64,000 bases of DNA from Thelephora terrestris. Lineage: Eukaryota; Basidiomycota; Agaricomycetes; Thelephorales; Thelephoraceae. The notes below the pieces were generated by a model. It was given only the letters and a program-made list of their open reading frames with translations. It was not told the origin of the DNA and searched no databases. Where the stretch lies: positions 310,001 to 374,000 of the forward strand of contig WIUZ02000020.1 of NCBI GenBank assembly GCA_015956445.1, given 5' to 3'. Positions 1 to 12,250 of the stretch are shown here, piece by piece (the first letter of the stretch is position 1; every line of letters starts with the position of its first letter). Made by a program: the position numbers and the translations under genes.

Positions 1-642
1 CTGAGCGCGCCAAATCGCAGGCGATCGATTTAATCACAAATTGTGAGGCTCCTTCGTCCCCACACTTGACAAATCTAACGCAGGTGTTTCCCATTCAGCC
101 GCTGAAGTCGGACATCCATCGGTTATCAGATGTCACACCCGATCTGCTTCCAAATATCGTCTGCAGAGTTTCATCGACACGCCCACGGCTCATCCGATGA
201 AGTGTTCTGACCCTTAGTTCATGATGACCGTAACCCTAGCCAATCCAGCTGGCGGTCCTGACGGCACGCACGCACTGTCCAAAATTCGCCTCACGAAACG
301 CGCAGTATGGGGAGCTTTGCCCATCTATACACAACCCTGGGGCCCCCTCGTGTCCATGTCTTGCTATCATTCGACAACAACCTTTGCAAGTCATTATGTA
401 AGTGACTATGAAACCCTGACACCACAAGCGCGACAATCTGATTGTGTTCTGGTTTTCAGTGAAGACCTCAACTCTCCGTAACGACATATGCTCAGAGAAT
501 GGTGCGGTCCGCTCCTTCCAAGGTCTTGGCAACGTTGGAGCATGATGTATCTGCGTTAATCTCCTCTGGAGTGGTCATCCCCAATGCCAAGCTTACGGGG
601 GATGGTGACGATAAGCTCGTGGGATCAGGCTCTTCCAGATGT

Positions 643-675
<33 letters not shown>

Positions 676-1958
676 GAGTGTTTGATGTCCTTGCCGCCCT
701 CGCCACATAATCAACGACCGACACCTCCATTTTTGCTACCCTGCAAACCTTCCCTCTCGTCACAGGGTAAACGAATTTCATCGGACATCAGGTGCGACCG
801 GGAATTACTCCAATGGACACTTGGCTTCACATCCACTATCCTCTCCGCGAATCGATGATCAGACGGGGGTGATCCCAGCATCTCGGGGTCAGGCCATACC
901 CCCTCAATGTTATCGAGGTGGAGCGACTGTTTGGCGTCGTTGGGCGCACAAGACATCGGGTTGGACGAGAACTGTTAGCAGCAACGGTCGCAGCAAACGT
1001 GAGAGGAGAGATCCTACTGTTTACACATCGTCCTCTTAGGCTGTTGGCCTTGGTTTTCAAAGGCGTGAGCATTCGTTCTTGTTCTCGCTGAACGACCCTG
1101 ATCCACGACCTTCAGCACCGGAAGCGGCCCTACAACACCCGCTGCGTGTCCGGCTCCCGCTGACTCTTGGAAGGTTTACGAGTGGTACAGGGGTTGATCT
1201 ATTGTCCATTGGTGAAAGAGGAGAGCAACATTCAGCAAGTCTACTTGTGAAGCGTAGCGTGTGCGGTCACCAATCCTCGTAACTCTGGACAGTCATATGA
1301 AGATGCACCAGCTAGACAACCACGACGTAAGACAAACATCCGAAACCAGTTAAGGCGATGAGCGCGTATGCAACGAAAGTGTTGACAGACGCCATGTATC
1401 TGCAAAGTCCACAGAACAGAGCAAACCGAAGCATCACCGAAAGGTTTTCGATAATAAGGTGAAAGGCCACATTTGGCAGAGCATCCCCCCAGCCACCGCC
1501 CGCTCTGAATTTGAGGGCGGAGTCCAGCCTATGTAGACGGCCTCCAGGGCGTGTGTCGCCGCATGCCTAAGAACCCTCAAAACTTCAATTCAGAAACCCC
1601 CCTCCGAACCCGAAGCTGGCCCGGAATACTGGTATCCCTCACCGCCCTATATTTGGCTACACTCCTGCAAAAGCTCTCCCGTATAGAGGATCAAACACCA
1701 AATAAACCACCAGAAGAGAGCAGAACCGGTGGGTGAACCCAAGGTGAACCAGAGGGAAAACGTCAAGGGATGTCTAAGCCGTTCGGGCCGAACCGCGGAA
1801 AACCTAGTGGCGACGAAAAAAATCCGGGCCGAAATCCGAGGAGTCTTGGAGGAAACCGATTAACAAGAAACGTGTGGACAGGCAGGCCGCTGTATAGTAC
1901 ATTTACGGTAAGCACGCCAGTTATCGAATGCAGTCTATTTTACCAACAACCCACCGAC
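1..1958. other. gene-poor 5' stretch
   Basis: I see no supportable gene here. Short open frames occur on both strands but none shows a family motif, a plausible start context or a consistent intron pattern. The only notable features are the poly-G run at 644-674 and a weak open frame around 900-1100 (plus) containing VERLFGVVGR. That faintly recalls the C-terminal ERLFS motif of hAT transposases, but is too short and too diverged to call. Confidence 0.5.
644..674. repeat. homopolymer run of 31 G
   Basis: An uninterrupted run of 31 guanines is read directly from the sequence. A second, shorter run of 12 G is at 38577-38588. Such runs can fold into G-quadruplexes and are prone to sequencing and assembly length errors, so the exact length is uncertain. 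Confidence 0.95.
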
Positions 1959-3106
1959 ATGGCAGCTACTACTGCTCTTCGCGAGGCTCTGAACAAAGGA
2001 ATCTCCTCCGGGAACCTTGTTGATACCAAAATTATCTTGTACTCACGCAGAGACCCCTCTGGTCGAGTCTCCCGACCAAAGGCCCTCTATGCCAGTAGCC
2101 ATGTCCTGAAGACAGTTCCTTACTTTGACGACAGTGGGTGGATCGCCACACTCTGTGTCACTCGGGTAGCACCTGACAGGGTTGTTTTCAAGTGTTATTT
2201 GGAGATTTCGCAGAGTCCCAGTCAAAAGACTTCAACGAGGGAATTGACGAGGAAGAATCTACAGAAGACTACGGATATTTGTCTGACAGTGACCTTGATG
2301 ACGACCCATTGTCCAAGCTCGAGGATCCACCGCTTGATGACTCTGGGAAGGACACGATCCTCTGCGAGGGCCATGAGGAGTGCGTCGAAAAAGGGAAGGT
2401 GGTCAAGATCCCAGACGTGGCATTCGTGACGTGAGTGGAAGTCATCAATCCATGCAGCCTTCCGCCGATGTCATTGCAGGTTCCAAGCTTTTCTTATATA
2501 CCTCTACACGGATGTGATAGAGTTCGCGCGGTTTGGATCGAAACATAATCGCCTATCTCGAAGACCAGAAATTGCGAACCCACCCCAAGACAAAGTCCGA
2601 CCGTCTCCAAAGTCCATCTATCGACTCGCAGATAAGGTCTGTACAGATCACTTGTCATCTACTCAATATATCTGGCATCTAACATAGCTTCACCGTAGTA
2701 TGATGTCTCCGCGTTAAAGACTATGGCTCTGAATGAGATATGCTGCGGACTGCCAAAGTGTGACATCGTTGAGGAATCGTTCGGGAGATTCGTGTCCCAG
2801 TAAGCGCGATACGCTATTGAGGTTGAGCATCTATTGACCAAAGGGTGTAGGTATGACGAGATAAGGAGTTTATACGTCAAGCAACTGGCATATGTTCTGG
2901 TAGAGGACTGGACAGGAGAAATGCGCATGAGAGTCGAGAAAAAGATCGACAGTTTCGCTGAAGGGAACCTCCAATATGCGACGGAGACGGTCTCCGCATT
3001 GTGGGAGCTGGTAAAACGCGATATGGACATCAATGCTCCTTCGATTGCCTCCGCTGTGATTCTGCTCCGAGTTTCCATTCTATGCAGTAGTGCTCATTCC
3101 ACCTGA
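1959..3106 (+). CDS. BTB/POZ domain protein (copy 1)
   Basis: Five exons join cleanly in phase: 1959-2133, 2193-2430, 2480-2636, 2699-2799 and 2851-3106, giving about 308 aa. The translation follows the BTB family that is expanded in mushroom fungi. The order is an N-terminal VDTKIILYSRR strand, RPKALYASS, VPYFDDMLFGDF, an acidic linker with GYLSDSDLDDD, FQAFLIYLYTDVIEFA, SPKSIYRLADK, and a helical tail with YDEIRSLYVKQL. Every intron is 50-62 bp with GT-AG ends. BTB domains mediate dimerisation and can recruit cullin-3 ubiquitin ligase, but no specific role can be read here. The last 25 or so residues do not clearly match the family, so the C-terminus may be altered or may continue through an unseen intron. 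Copy 2 follows immediately on the same strand. Confidence 0.85.
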
Positions 3107-3119
3107 TCAGACCTCTCAA

Positions 3120-4338
3120 ACCAAGAGCCCTGCCCACTGGCGCTCCGTGAAAATTGCACTTATCAAATCGATTCGCACAGGGGTCTTCTTCGACAGGAAG
3201 TGTTGGGCCATATCCTCTAATTCTGGGGAAAGGTTGAAACCCGTTTACTTTTCGAGCACGATCATGAATGACAAGGTAGAACAAGTGAACAGATGTACGT
3301 CGGAATTCGCTCATTGTTGCACCGAAGCACTGAATGTCTTCAGTGGTAAAATACTTCATTGGTCAGAGTACTCTCAGGAGCGATCTCGAAGGAGACGTCA
3401 ACGCGGAGAGCGACTGTGAAAGAGATGCGCAGGGACTCGGTGAGGAAACGCGGAGGGTAAAAGAGGACAAGGATGAACCAGTCCGTGCGGTGTTCGTCAC
3501 TGGGTCGTTTTCAGCGTATGCAACTTCCCATCCCGCCTTTTCCCGAGAAAAATGACGGCCATTCCAGCTGGAAATCTCTTTTCTTCTATCGATGCACAGA
3601 CAATATCTTGTTTGCTCCACTCAAATCACAAGGTATTAACTCTCGTTGGAGGTACATCCGCGAAAAGACGGTAGCGGAAGCACCCCCTCCCTGCTCACCG
3701 AAAAGCATCTACGTTTTGGCGAACTTGGTGAGGCAACCTTCAACCAAACATCTCATGCACGATACCCATGTTTCAATCATAGCTGGAAATCAAACCCCTT
3801 GGCGACGCTGCCCTAGCAGATGTCAGAAGCAACATGACTTGGTACAGCGCCGGCGTAGCTGAGGTGTTCTCGTGGTTTGACACCACGTAAGGGCCACATC
3901 AAAGTTCCAAACCCAGATTTCACCATCCTTCTAACACATTTATTCAGCCAGAAGAAGATCATGAAGATGGAGGACGAACTTTTCGTCCTGAACCTCAAAG
4001 ACCCGAAGTTGACTGGTCTCGTGAGCGGGAACATCGGAGGGACCGCCGATGGACCTTCCTCCCAATTCTCTGGTGCGCTAAAGCTTGGGCTAAAGCAGGC
4101 CGTTGAGATCAAGAGACGGAGCAAGGGTGTACTGTTGCAATGCCCTCGAGGTCAGTGCACACGGCACACCAACCCCGTCTCGTGCTCGTTTGTTGGGTCA
4201 AACGTCTTTGGGTCAAACCTCGTTTGCCCGAATTGCTCGGATACCCAGGCCAACTACTATATGCAGTGCAGTGGCTGCAGGTACTCGAGGGTCGGCACTT
4301 ATGAATCGTGCAGGAACTGTGGGAGGAGGTTTTTATAA
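3120..4338 (+). CDS. BTB/POZ-like protein with zinc-ribbon tail (copy 2)
   Basis: A second gene of the same type starts within about 20 bp of the end of copy 1. The first exon reads ALIKSIRTGVFFDRK and LKPVYFSSTIMND but has no ATG in frame, and the reading frame changes near 3340-3360, so the 5' end may be damaged or mis-read. Downstream exons fit well: up to 3515, 3568-3727, 3783-3886 and 3948-4338. They encode AWKSLFFYRCTDNILFAPLKS, APPPCSPKSIYVLANL, DVRSNMTWYSAGVAEVFSWF and a C-terminal module with five CxxC-like pairs ending CRNCGRRFL. The tail should bind zinc. Structure and order match BTB family members; this is either a diverged functional gene or a recently decaying copy. Confidence 0.6.
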
Positions 4339-4402
4339 GTGAACAAATGAACGACACAAATTGTAGCAACGTTTGTGAAACTATGTGACACGATGAAGCA
4401 GG

Positions 4403-4948
4403 TCATTCTCGCCTTTGCTTCCCCAACATTGCAACGACTCCGTGGCCAACAGATAGATCAGGAGTTTCGTAAACAAGAGACTCGTGGCGGTGAGAATCTC
4501 GCTGGGGGGGTTTGCTCGGAAGATTCGCGGGATGGTAAGGATGGCACGGAGGGGGGCTGCTGATTGATCGTTGGGATCTGGCTGGGAGATTCGGATAGGT
4601 CTTGATGACGAGAGCTGAGCCAACGACGGAGAACGAGCCCGTCACGATGGCACCGGGTGAGTTAACGGAATCGCACGATGAGATGCGCACAGATATCAGG
4701 GTATTGTTGGGATACCCGTCATACTTTCGACATGGTATAAATCGTACTCGCTCGCTTCCCTATTGTAGGCAGCTTAGAAGTCGAGTCGGGGATCGTTGGG
4801 TTAAAAGCACGTTGCAAGGACATCTCGGAAACTGCGTTCACTCAGCGGTCGGCAATGCAGAGCGATGTACTGAGCGCACGTACCACTTCGGATCGATTCG
4901 CAGTGGGGGGGACTCCGTTTCGCTCCCACTGTTTTTGGCGCCTTCCAT
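4403..4948 (-). pseudogene. DUF6535 protein, truncated relic
   Basis: The minus strand opens with an ATG at 4948 followed by a peptide containing ESPPLRIDPKWYV, the same N-terminus as the full DUF6535 gene at 5676-8742. It continues with broken pieces matching the first transmembrane region (QPDPNDQSAAPLRAIL, SEILTATSLLF, LLIYLLAT, then AMLGKQ in another frame). The frame changes several times, the stretch DDPRLDFYTIYKREAT is lost, and nothing after AMLGKQ survives, so this copy cannot encode the family protein. Confidence 0.75.
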
Positions 4949-5143
4949 GAGTCGTTGTGGGTGCGCAGGTATACGGAGGAAGGGGTGAGCCAGGCAGAGA
5001 GCATGCAAGTTGCACCCCAACTTGAAGGAAGGCGTGCGTGTGTTCCTATTATCGGGTGGGCGAGCACTGGAGGCAGTGGAGCAGCCCAAATCTATGCGAT
5101 CATGTGACCACGTGAACCATCCACCGACCCACCCCGTACTCAA

Positions 5144-5675
5144 TGTTTTATCTATATGATCTACAGATGATTTTGGTTCCCATATCTCGCAGAGGCAATC
5201 ATCTGGCTAGAAAGCGCGAACACTGGGGTCTCGAATAACTAAATCCAGTCTGCTGGACCTACAAACCCTGTCGGATAAGTATCATGACGCTATATACTGA
5301 ACACAGAACTTCGACAATTCGCAATCCTGAGGACACCAACGCACAACTCATGCGGTATCACTGCATCTCTACATTTCCACCCCTTCTTGACAATGGCAAG
5401 CAAGGCAACGTGGCAGTATCGGAAAGTTACATTCGGCACAGAAGCGAATCGGCCGTTTGTTGGGCTGTGTCCAAAATGAGAAAGCTGCATTTGGTGAGTT
5501 AAAAGTTCATTCGCGCTCGGAACGTCCGTGCAATTTAGTGATAGAAGGTGGCCCAGACACACAGGGACTCTGTACGACCACAAGTATATGAGTTGGGCAC
5601 TCGATCAGATCGAAATACATGCGCATACCTTTCAAAAGTTAGGCACTACAACAGAGATGGTGACCCTTTAAGCTT
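5144..5675. other. intergenic, no gene seen
   Basis: Two overlapping open frames of 70-100 codons occur (plus 5284-5502, minus 5290-5583) but neither resembles a known family. This is the space between a DUF6535 relic and the 3' end of the intact DUF6535 gene. Confidence 0.5.
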
Positions 5676-8600
5676 TTAAATCAACGGCAGCAACTCCCAG
5701 AACCTGTTACCTCCCGATGGCAGAGGCTGAGCAGAGGGTGACAAACGGGGCTCTTCATCTCCTTTGTCAGGTAAAAAATTCGACCTAAAACGGAACGAAA
5801 CACAAAGTGAGACCGAGTATTCGATGGATATGAGAGGGAACTGACAGTGATACTTCATGTGCGTGCTTGCAAGTTTTTTGGAAAGCCTCCGGCACGTCCT
5901 TGCCATTTTCGTCGATCCAATATTTTTTCATCCATTGTGTGAGTTTTTGAACAGCTCCTGGTCGTTGGCGAAACAGCGATACCATCGCACGTTCAAGGGG
6001 CTCCCTCAAGTCATCTGGAGGATCTGGTAGTCTCGTCCAGACGATACACATCCAGCATTCGAGTTTATCCCATTGCCGGAACGTCAAGATGGAGTCTATG
6101 ACGTGCGAACTGCGCGTGACATCTTCAGACGGCCATGCGTAAATCGTGAACTCCGTCAGCAATTCCCATGACTGGATGGCTAGATGCTCAACTCCCTCGG
6201 AGGATTCCATCACTCTGAGGAGCATTAAACCCCAGTCGGGCCAATGGGCTAGTTCCTTGCGGCCAACATGCAGGTGGTTCAGTAATTGAACGAATCTCTC
6301 CGCGTCCAGCTCCTTCAAGCTTCGGTAACCTAGGAACTCGATGAAGCGCGTGAGGTTCTGCTGCAGCCTCGGGGAGAAAGGCACAGTGACTTGATTGTGA
6401 AGATCGATGATGTATCTAGTGCAGGAGTCGAGGAGTTCGTATGGCGGTCGACGGAGGTGGTCGGTTGTGGTGAGAGCACGGAGGAGATCGGCGATCGCTT
6501 CGCCGTCGTTAGTCCTGAACACCGTTTCAATAAGCTCTTGGTGGCGTCGGGTATGAGTGAGCGTGCCGATCCGTGATTTCCGTGTAGCCGGAGGAAGGTG
6601 ACGAAAGCCAAGTTTCAGAGAAAGCAGGAGAAAGCTCTCCCAATCATAACAAGTTTGGCGGTTCTCCCAGGCCAAGGCACACCACTCGTACGCCATTTCT
6701 GTCAAGCACCAGGGACGATTTTTCAAGTTCTCCAAGTTGCGCAATACACCAAATTTCATAAGCCCGTCATGAGAGGTGGTAATCAAATCCGAGACGATTC
6801 CTCTGGACACTTGATCAAGGATAATTTCCAAGCGATCACTGTGGATACTTATGTGAGCAACTCAAAGGACAGGGACAGGAGACACCGCACGATTTATCTT
6901 GGACTTTAAGCGCTCCTTCCTCAACACGAAAGCCGAGGAAATTACAGCACATCAAGAGGCAGTTGAGTTCCGCATCAAGGGGAGGGCTGATCTCCTTTCT
7001 GAAGCTGACGTCGCCCTCAAATACGCTGGCATCTAGTGTGGCGTGGGTGGCCCAGGACAGATGCAACAGTATGTTCGAAACCCATCGTAAATGTGAGGCG
7101 GTGGAGCCATTAACAGCTTCAAGCAGGCACTGAATGCGGTGTTCGATTGACGACACCACATTTACAGCGAGGAGATCTCTGAGGTCAACGTCAGAAGCTG
7201 GAGCTTCGTATCTTTTTTCTGGCAGAGGAAACATGCGTGCGAACTCCTCGGATTTGCACACCGCAAGAGTGTTGATCCATAGCATTGCCCGACCAGAGTA
7301 GTAGGCTCTGTCCCTCGATCCGGGATACACCTCTCTGTTCGAATCGAAACATGTGTGGAAGGTGGAGACGATTGTGTCGTATTGGGGATCGGAGTCGACC
7401 CCATCATCGAACCACCGAATTGTTCCAGCAAGGCGGATAGCGGCGTCAATGGCTTCCGGGTCGGTAATGTTCCTGAGGATCCATGACACACATCGGGCGT
7501 CGTTTATACTCGTTGTCTGAACCGTAGCCATATCCTTTGGTGATAACCATTGCGCAACCTCCTGAGTGTGCGGGGGAGGACCCCCCTGAGTTCCTGGTAG
7601 AGATGACTGATGGAAACTAGGGAGGATATTCGACCTTGACCATGGGAGATGGAGCCAGACACGGGAGATTCCGGCTTGAATCCTCTCCCGTAGATCTTTG
7701 ACACGATGACAAAGGTTGGTGAGAGATAAATATTTTGCAAATACACGGGTGCGAGCAACCTTTCCCAGAATGCGCAGGGTGGATGTGATGGGGAGGGCAG
7801 CGAGGATTAGCCGGGGGCCGACCTTCGCCCACAAGCTACGTAGCGGGGCCGATGCCGGAGTTTGAAATGGACAAGCATAAGAATATGCCCCGGTGACGAT
7901 GATACCGACGTAAAACAGAACACCGAGCGAAGTGAGCCCAATGAGTACGGCGGCTATGGGGATGTTGATGGAAGCCATGTACCGACAAAGGCCGCAGGCG
8001 AGGAGAAGGAGGGCGGCCTGGAGCATCACCGGGAGGCTCTCGATGAATATGTGGAAAGGCCATTTCCGTAGCCCATCACATTTGAGCTGGCGGTCTCCGC
8101 AACGCTCGATCGTTGACCCTCCGGCATGCCGCAAGTATCGGTTCAGCCACTGCTTCCCCAACATCGCAATGAACGCGGCGAGAAGGGAGATCAGAAGACT
8201 CGCGAACAGGAGAGCGGTGGCGGTGACGATCTCGCCGGGTGGGTTTTCTGGGGCAGTTGGGACAGTGGGGACTTCGTTTGGGATTGCGGAACTGTTTAGG
8301 GTGAGGAGGATGGCACGGAGGAGGGCCACTGTTTGGTCGTTGGGGTCGGGTTGGAGCTTCGAATAGATGTCGATGACGAAAGCCGAGCTAACGGCGGAGA
8401 ACAGACCTGCCTGCGAGACCAGTTCTTATAAGTTGGTTAGCGGGGGCATGCGATGGGTGACGCACGAATATCAAGGTGGTGTTGAGGTCTTCGTCGTACT
8501 TCTTGACATAGTCCACGTCGTAGTCGGTCGCCTCCCTCTTGTAGATCGTGTAGAAATCGAGTCTAGGATCGTCGGACTTGATGGGCTGGAAAAAGGCTCT

Positions 8601-8742
8601 GAGAGCGTCTTGAAAGCTACATTTTCTCAACGGCCAGCAATATTGATGATGTGGCGCGTCAAACATACCACTTTGGGTCAATTCGCAGTGGCGGAGATTC
8701 GTTTTCACTCGTCTTGCCCTCTTTAGAGCCCTCCGTTTCCAT
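5676..8742 (-). CDS. DUF6535 domain-containing membrane protein
   Basis: This is a full-length member of a large Agaricomycete family. The ATG at 8742 starts METEGSKEGK and reaches IDPKWY. An intron near 8720-8624 leads to an exon with FQDALRAFFQPIKS and YTIYKREATDYDVDY that ends at 8466. Exon 3 (8410-6891) begins AGLFSAVSSAFVIDI and holds the DUF6535 domain: LLISLLAAFIAMLGKQWLN, YLRHAGGSTIERC, RKWPFHIFIESLPVMLQAA, then two further hydrophobic spans. Exon 4 starts at 6838 (KSDRLEIILDQVSRGIVSDL) and runs through a helical tail with RQRPGAVQKLTQW. The end is uncertain: either a stop at 5785, or a splice after HAHE to a short last exon ending at 5676. Predicted multi-pass membrane N-terminal half and soluble C-terminal half; function unknown. 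Three decayed copies lie in this window. Confidence 0.85.
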
Positions 8743-9631
8743 AAGTCGTTTTGTGCGTGTGGGTGTAACGGATCTATAGGCGGACGGTGTGGCTTGAGAG
8801 AGGGAGGGGAGAAAAGCGAGGTAGCACGCAGATTGCTGTTGGCCTTTAATAACCCAGGGAAGGCGCACACTGCATCCTTTTGTTCGCCTTTGGCAATCTG
8901 CACCCAGGGATGATGTGACCAGCACCTGAAGTTTTAGCCGAACGTTACGAGTCGACTGCGTACTGGAGCCCTTTCAAGATACGGAGACAAAGGGAATAGG
9001 ATCCAAAGCACAGGTGCTGTGAGAAATACATGGTGTGAGGCGGGGGAATTTGATGGACCAGAGTCAAGTCACATCACGGGTGTACTTAGTCTACTGCACA
9101 AACACACTTTTCGAGCCCACCAATTCCAAAGGGTACAATCGCGAAACGTAGTGACTCAAAGGAAACGCTCAACGAATCATGCGCATATACCTCCCATCCA
9201 TTGCCCGCTGGAGGTCAGACGTCCTTTTAGAAGCCTTCGAAAGTGGACTCTACACCACTTGCGCCCCTCCGCCAACGCCGTCAACCCCACGAAGAACCCT
9301 CGCTTCGAATTCAAGGCCGTTTCTCATTCTCTATCGCGACCTCATTATCTCATATTCCTCGCCTTCTGGTCAATGGTCGTTACTGCCATTTGGTTGGACT
9401 TCAAGTTTCTTGAAAACCAGAACGACGATGGAGTACACTTCCCTGTCGGAGATCCTGCAATCCACGCTCGCACTTGACTTAAAGCAATGTTGAAAGCCGC
9501 ATCAGATTTGGACCATACCTTCTGAAGAATAGAATCACATTGCACCCAGTTGTGCTTGTTCGCAGAATCGTCGAAAAGACACAGGTGTGGCTTCGCCGCC
9601 CGTGTCGGCGTTTCAATTTTCCATTTACCTG
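8743..9631. other. upstream region of DUF6535 gene, no other gene seen
   Basis: This holds the 5' flank of the DUF6535 gene. An open frame on the plus strand (9019-9477) has no recognisable family features and lies opposite a minus frame belonging to the next relic. I see no convincing gene. Confidence 0.4.
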
Positions 9632-10131
9632 TCAGGTTCCGGACAGCGCCAGGTCTTTGACGAGGCAGCGTGTCCACCGCATATTTGAGGTCCCCTGCCA
9701 TATCGTCGGTTTCGGACGGCCACGCCACCAAACAACACCCATCCAGCACTCCCCTTCTTCTGCAGAGAATCTGTGGCACGCGACATGTACGTGGTAAGAT
9801 CCTCCTGCGTCCTTGAGCATCGGGTTATGAGCTCCGCCAACAATTCTCAGGCCTGGACGGCTAAAGGTGGGACTCCTTCGGAAGATTGGATAATTTTCAG
9901 AAGTATTGAAGTCCATTCGTGCGGCCGGTCCATATCATTGACATCGGTACGTAGAAGGGTCGATTAACTCGACGGTTCCTCGGCCTCACCTCCAATCCCT
10001 CGCAACCGATGAGGGCAAAGAGGCGGATCACAAGCCGTTGCAGCCTCGGCGAAGTGGGGAGTCCGATGTGGTCGTGAAGACACGCGATATATCCAGCACA
10101 GGTGCCGAGCGATGTGTGTCCTGGGTTGTCA
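9632..10131 (-). pseudogene. DUF6535 family C-terminal relic
   Basis: On the minus strand this matches the C-terminal half of the intact DUF6535 protein, in several frames. GYIACLHDHIGLPTSPRLQ and RLFALIGCEGLEVR correspond to the part before the tail, followed by WELLAELI-like sequence, CWMGVVWW and RQRPGAVRNLTGKW (intact copy: RQRPGAVQKLTQW). An in-frame stop lies between LQYF and KLSNLPK. Frame changes and the missing N-terminal half mark it as dead. Confidence 0.7.
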
Positions 10132-10844
10132 GAAGAGTACTTGATAGTGTGTCATGTGCGTGAAATCGGCGCGGTTCTACCGGTCATGTGGATCGAGTCG
10201 GATCGAGGTGACAAAAACATGTGGGCGGAGGGTATTTTAAGCATATGATAGGAAGTTATGGAAGCTGGACGCCAGGTACGGAAAGCACGGGCGTCTTGGA
10301 AGGCAAAGATCTCTCAGAACAGACGAAGGAGGAAGATGGGGATTGGGCTGTAGAGAGGTTGAATCTTTGTGAAAGAGTTGCAGGGAACAGGTGAGATCGA
10401 CTGAATTCTTGGAATTGGCTTTCGCGGATGGGATGAGAATTTAGCAGAGAATGATACTAGGACACTTTTCAGAAAACATTACGGACCCCGCGGGCCGCCG
10501 TGCATGGTTGCACCTAGAAATCCACCTCAATTGCTCCGGTTCGACACACGAACACGGGAAAGGCTCATACGCAGATGAGCGGGAACTCCACCGATCGGCG
10601 ATCGAGCCACCAATGCCCTGGTGAGTCTCCCAGAGATCCAACCCATACCAAACGACCGGGGTTCATCGATGGGGAAGTACCCATAAGAAAAATGGGAGTA
10701 TACGAGCCGTTCTTTCGCTTGGGATTTTCCGCAACTCAGGTCAGATCCTAGGAAACAAATACACCTTCATTTCGTAGAGGCTCGGACACGATCAACCGGG
10801 TGCGTTCTAGGATACGGTCCGTCTGATAACGATAGGAACCACAC
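10132..10844. other. intergenic with duplicated flank
   Basis: No gene is seen. The stretch around 10551-10640 (gaactccaccgatcggcg and following) is a diverged copy of the sequence downstream of histidine-phosphatase copy B (near 13491) and of copy C (near 15462). This shows that the duplicated unit extends past the coding region. Sequence near 10360-10440 also resembles 29590-29660. Confidence 0.5.
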
Positions 10845-12250
10845 CTAGACGCTGCGATGAGATGCAGAAAAATGTTCGATGGAAGGACGCGTACCTCCGG
10901 TTGGCAATTTGTAGGTTCCCCGACCGACGACGCGTGTCAACCCGCCAATGAATCCGCTATGTGCAGTGATAGAAATGTCTTACGATCGCTGAGCGGATTT
11001 CAGTGTAGTCTACACCGTTCAGACTCACAGGTTTCCGTGGGGTATCTATCCCAAATATGGTCAAGGATCGACAGGGCCCTTGCATCAACGTGTTCGTCGG
11101 TCTCTCGGTTGTCGGGAGTCCACAGCTCATCCTAAGAAGATGAAACTTGAGCTGTGCAGGAGCAAAGAGGGAACATACCTCCTCAGTAAATCCCCTCTCG
11201 AAGGTGAACGAAGGGAAACTCTGTGCAATCCAAGACTTGGGATGGCGTTTGTCGCAGGTGTGTACACCATAGACTTCACGACAATTCTACACGTGCGAGG
11301 TGAATTCGAAAAATTTCGAGCTTGTTGAAGGGACCTTCACCTCAGCAATCACGACCTTGTGGCTCGGGTGCAAATGGCTGGCATGGGTCTTGTTTGGTAG
11401 AGTGATATCATTCCATGTGATTTCGAGCGTGCGTGAAGCCCGAGTGAGGGGGCTAGAATAGAAGACTGTTGGAACTGGGATTCCAGAGGGTATCTATAGG
11501 GTTGTAAGGTCTCATTTCGCAGGTTGAATGAAATCCATCAAACAAACTTCATCCAACCACTTGTTATGGGCGGCTTCCGCTTGCTGAACCCCGAGTGGAG
11601 TCAGAAGAGCATCGGCTGAAACAGTGATTCGGTAAATAATTCTGTGTTGGGTTACACAGATACTCACGTCCCCAAACTATTGTACCATCCCCGTCCAACT
11701 TGGACCAGTAGCTTGAAAGGCGATGTGATTGTGAAGCGTGGTCTAGATCACGTGTTTGCTCACTCACTCGTCCCACGCCTACAGAGAAGTTGGGTTTATT
11801 TTCACCATGAATACAGGTGGTGCTCACCGGCGTGCCGTATTTAGCCTCAGCAAAATTGTCTGAGGACCGACGCGTTAGAAACAGAAGCGCGACGCGAGCG
11901 AACAAGACCTACGGAAACCTTCGCCGTGTCTCCCCAAGAAGAAGACCTTCACCGAATCCTCCGGTTCACCTTCCAAGTTCAATGCCGTGATATTGAACCG
12001 GAACTTTTGCCAATGGCCAGGGCTTGAATCTAGTAAGCCGAATCGATCTGGTAACTGCGAACGGGGATCAACCTTCGGTTCAGGCTCTGGAGCGTTCAAG
12101 TGACCGCGTTTTACTTACCGCGCCGATTGCATTGGGATCTGCTTGAGGGTCATCTTGTGCGAAAAATCCGGGAATGTATGCATAGGTGGGGTTCGAGGCC
12201 ATGGCTTGAATGATAAACAAGACTGCAGAAAGTATCAGGGAACGGAACAT
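10845..12250 (-). CDS. secreted histidine phosphatase, phosphoglycerate-mutase-like (copy A)
   Basis: The minus-strand ATG at 12250 opens a typical signal peptide (MFRSLILSAVLFIIQAMA) followed by YAYIPGFFAQDDPQADP. Introns of 50-65 bp separate the later exons: LPDRFGLLDSSPGHW, then VFFLGRHGEGFHNFAEAKYG with the RHG phosphohistidine motif, AWDDYWSKLDGDGTIVWG, DALLTPLGVQQAEAAHNKW, VPTVFYSSPLTRASRTLEI, NCREVYGVHTCDKR, FERGFTEEDELWTPDNRE, and the last exon with ISITAHSGFIGGLTRVVG, which supplies the second catalytic His, ending at 10845. All exons join in phase, so this copy looks intact. The family removes phosphate from diverse substrates, including phytate-like compounds; the substrate cannot be read from sequence. 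Oldest-looking of three tandem copies. Confidence 0.85.

Noticed and set aside
910-1100. Possible hAT transposase C-terminus (VERLFGVVGR)
   Set aside because: Only one short, diverged motif in a frame of about 60 codons, with no other transposase features or inverted repeats.
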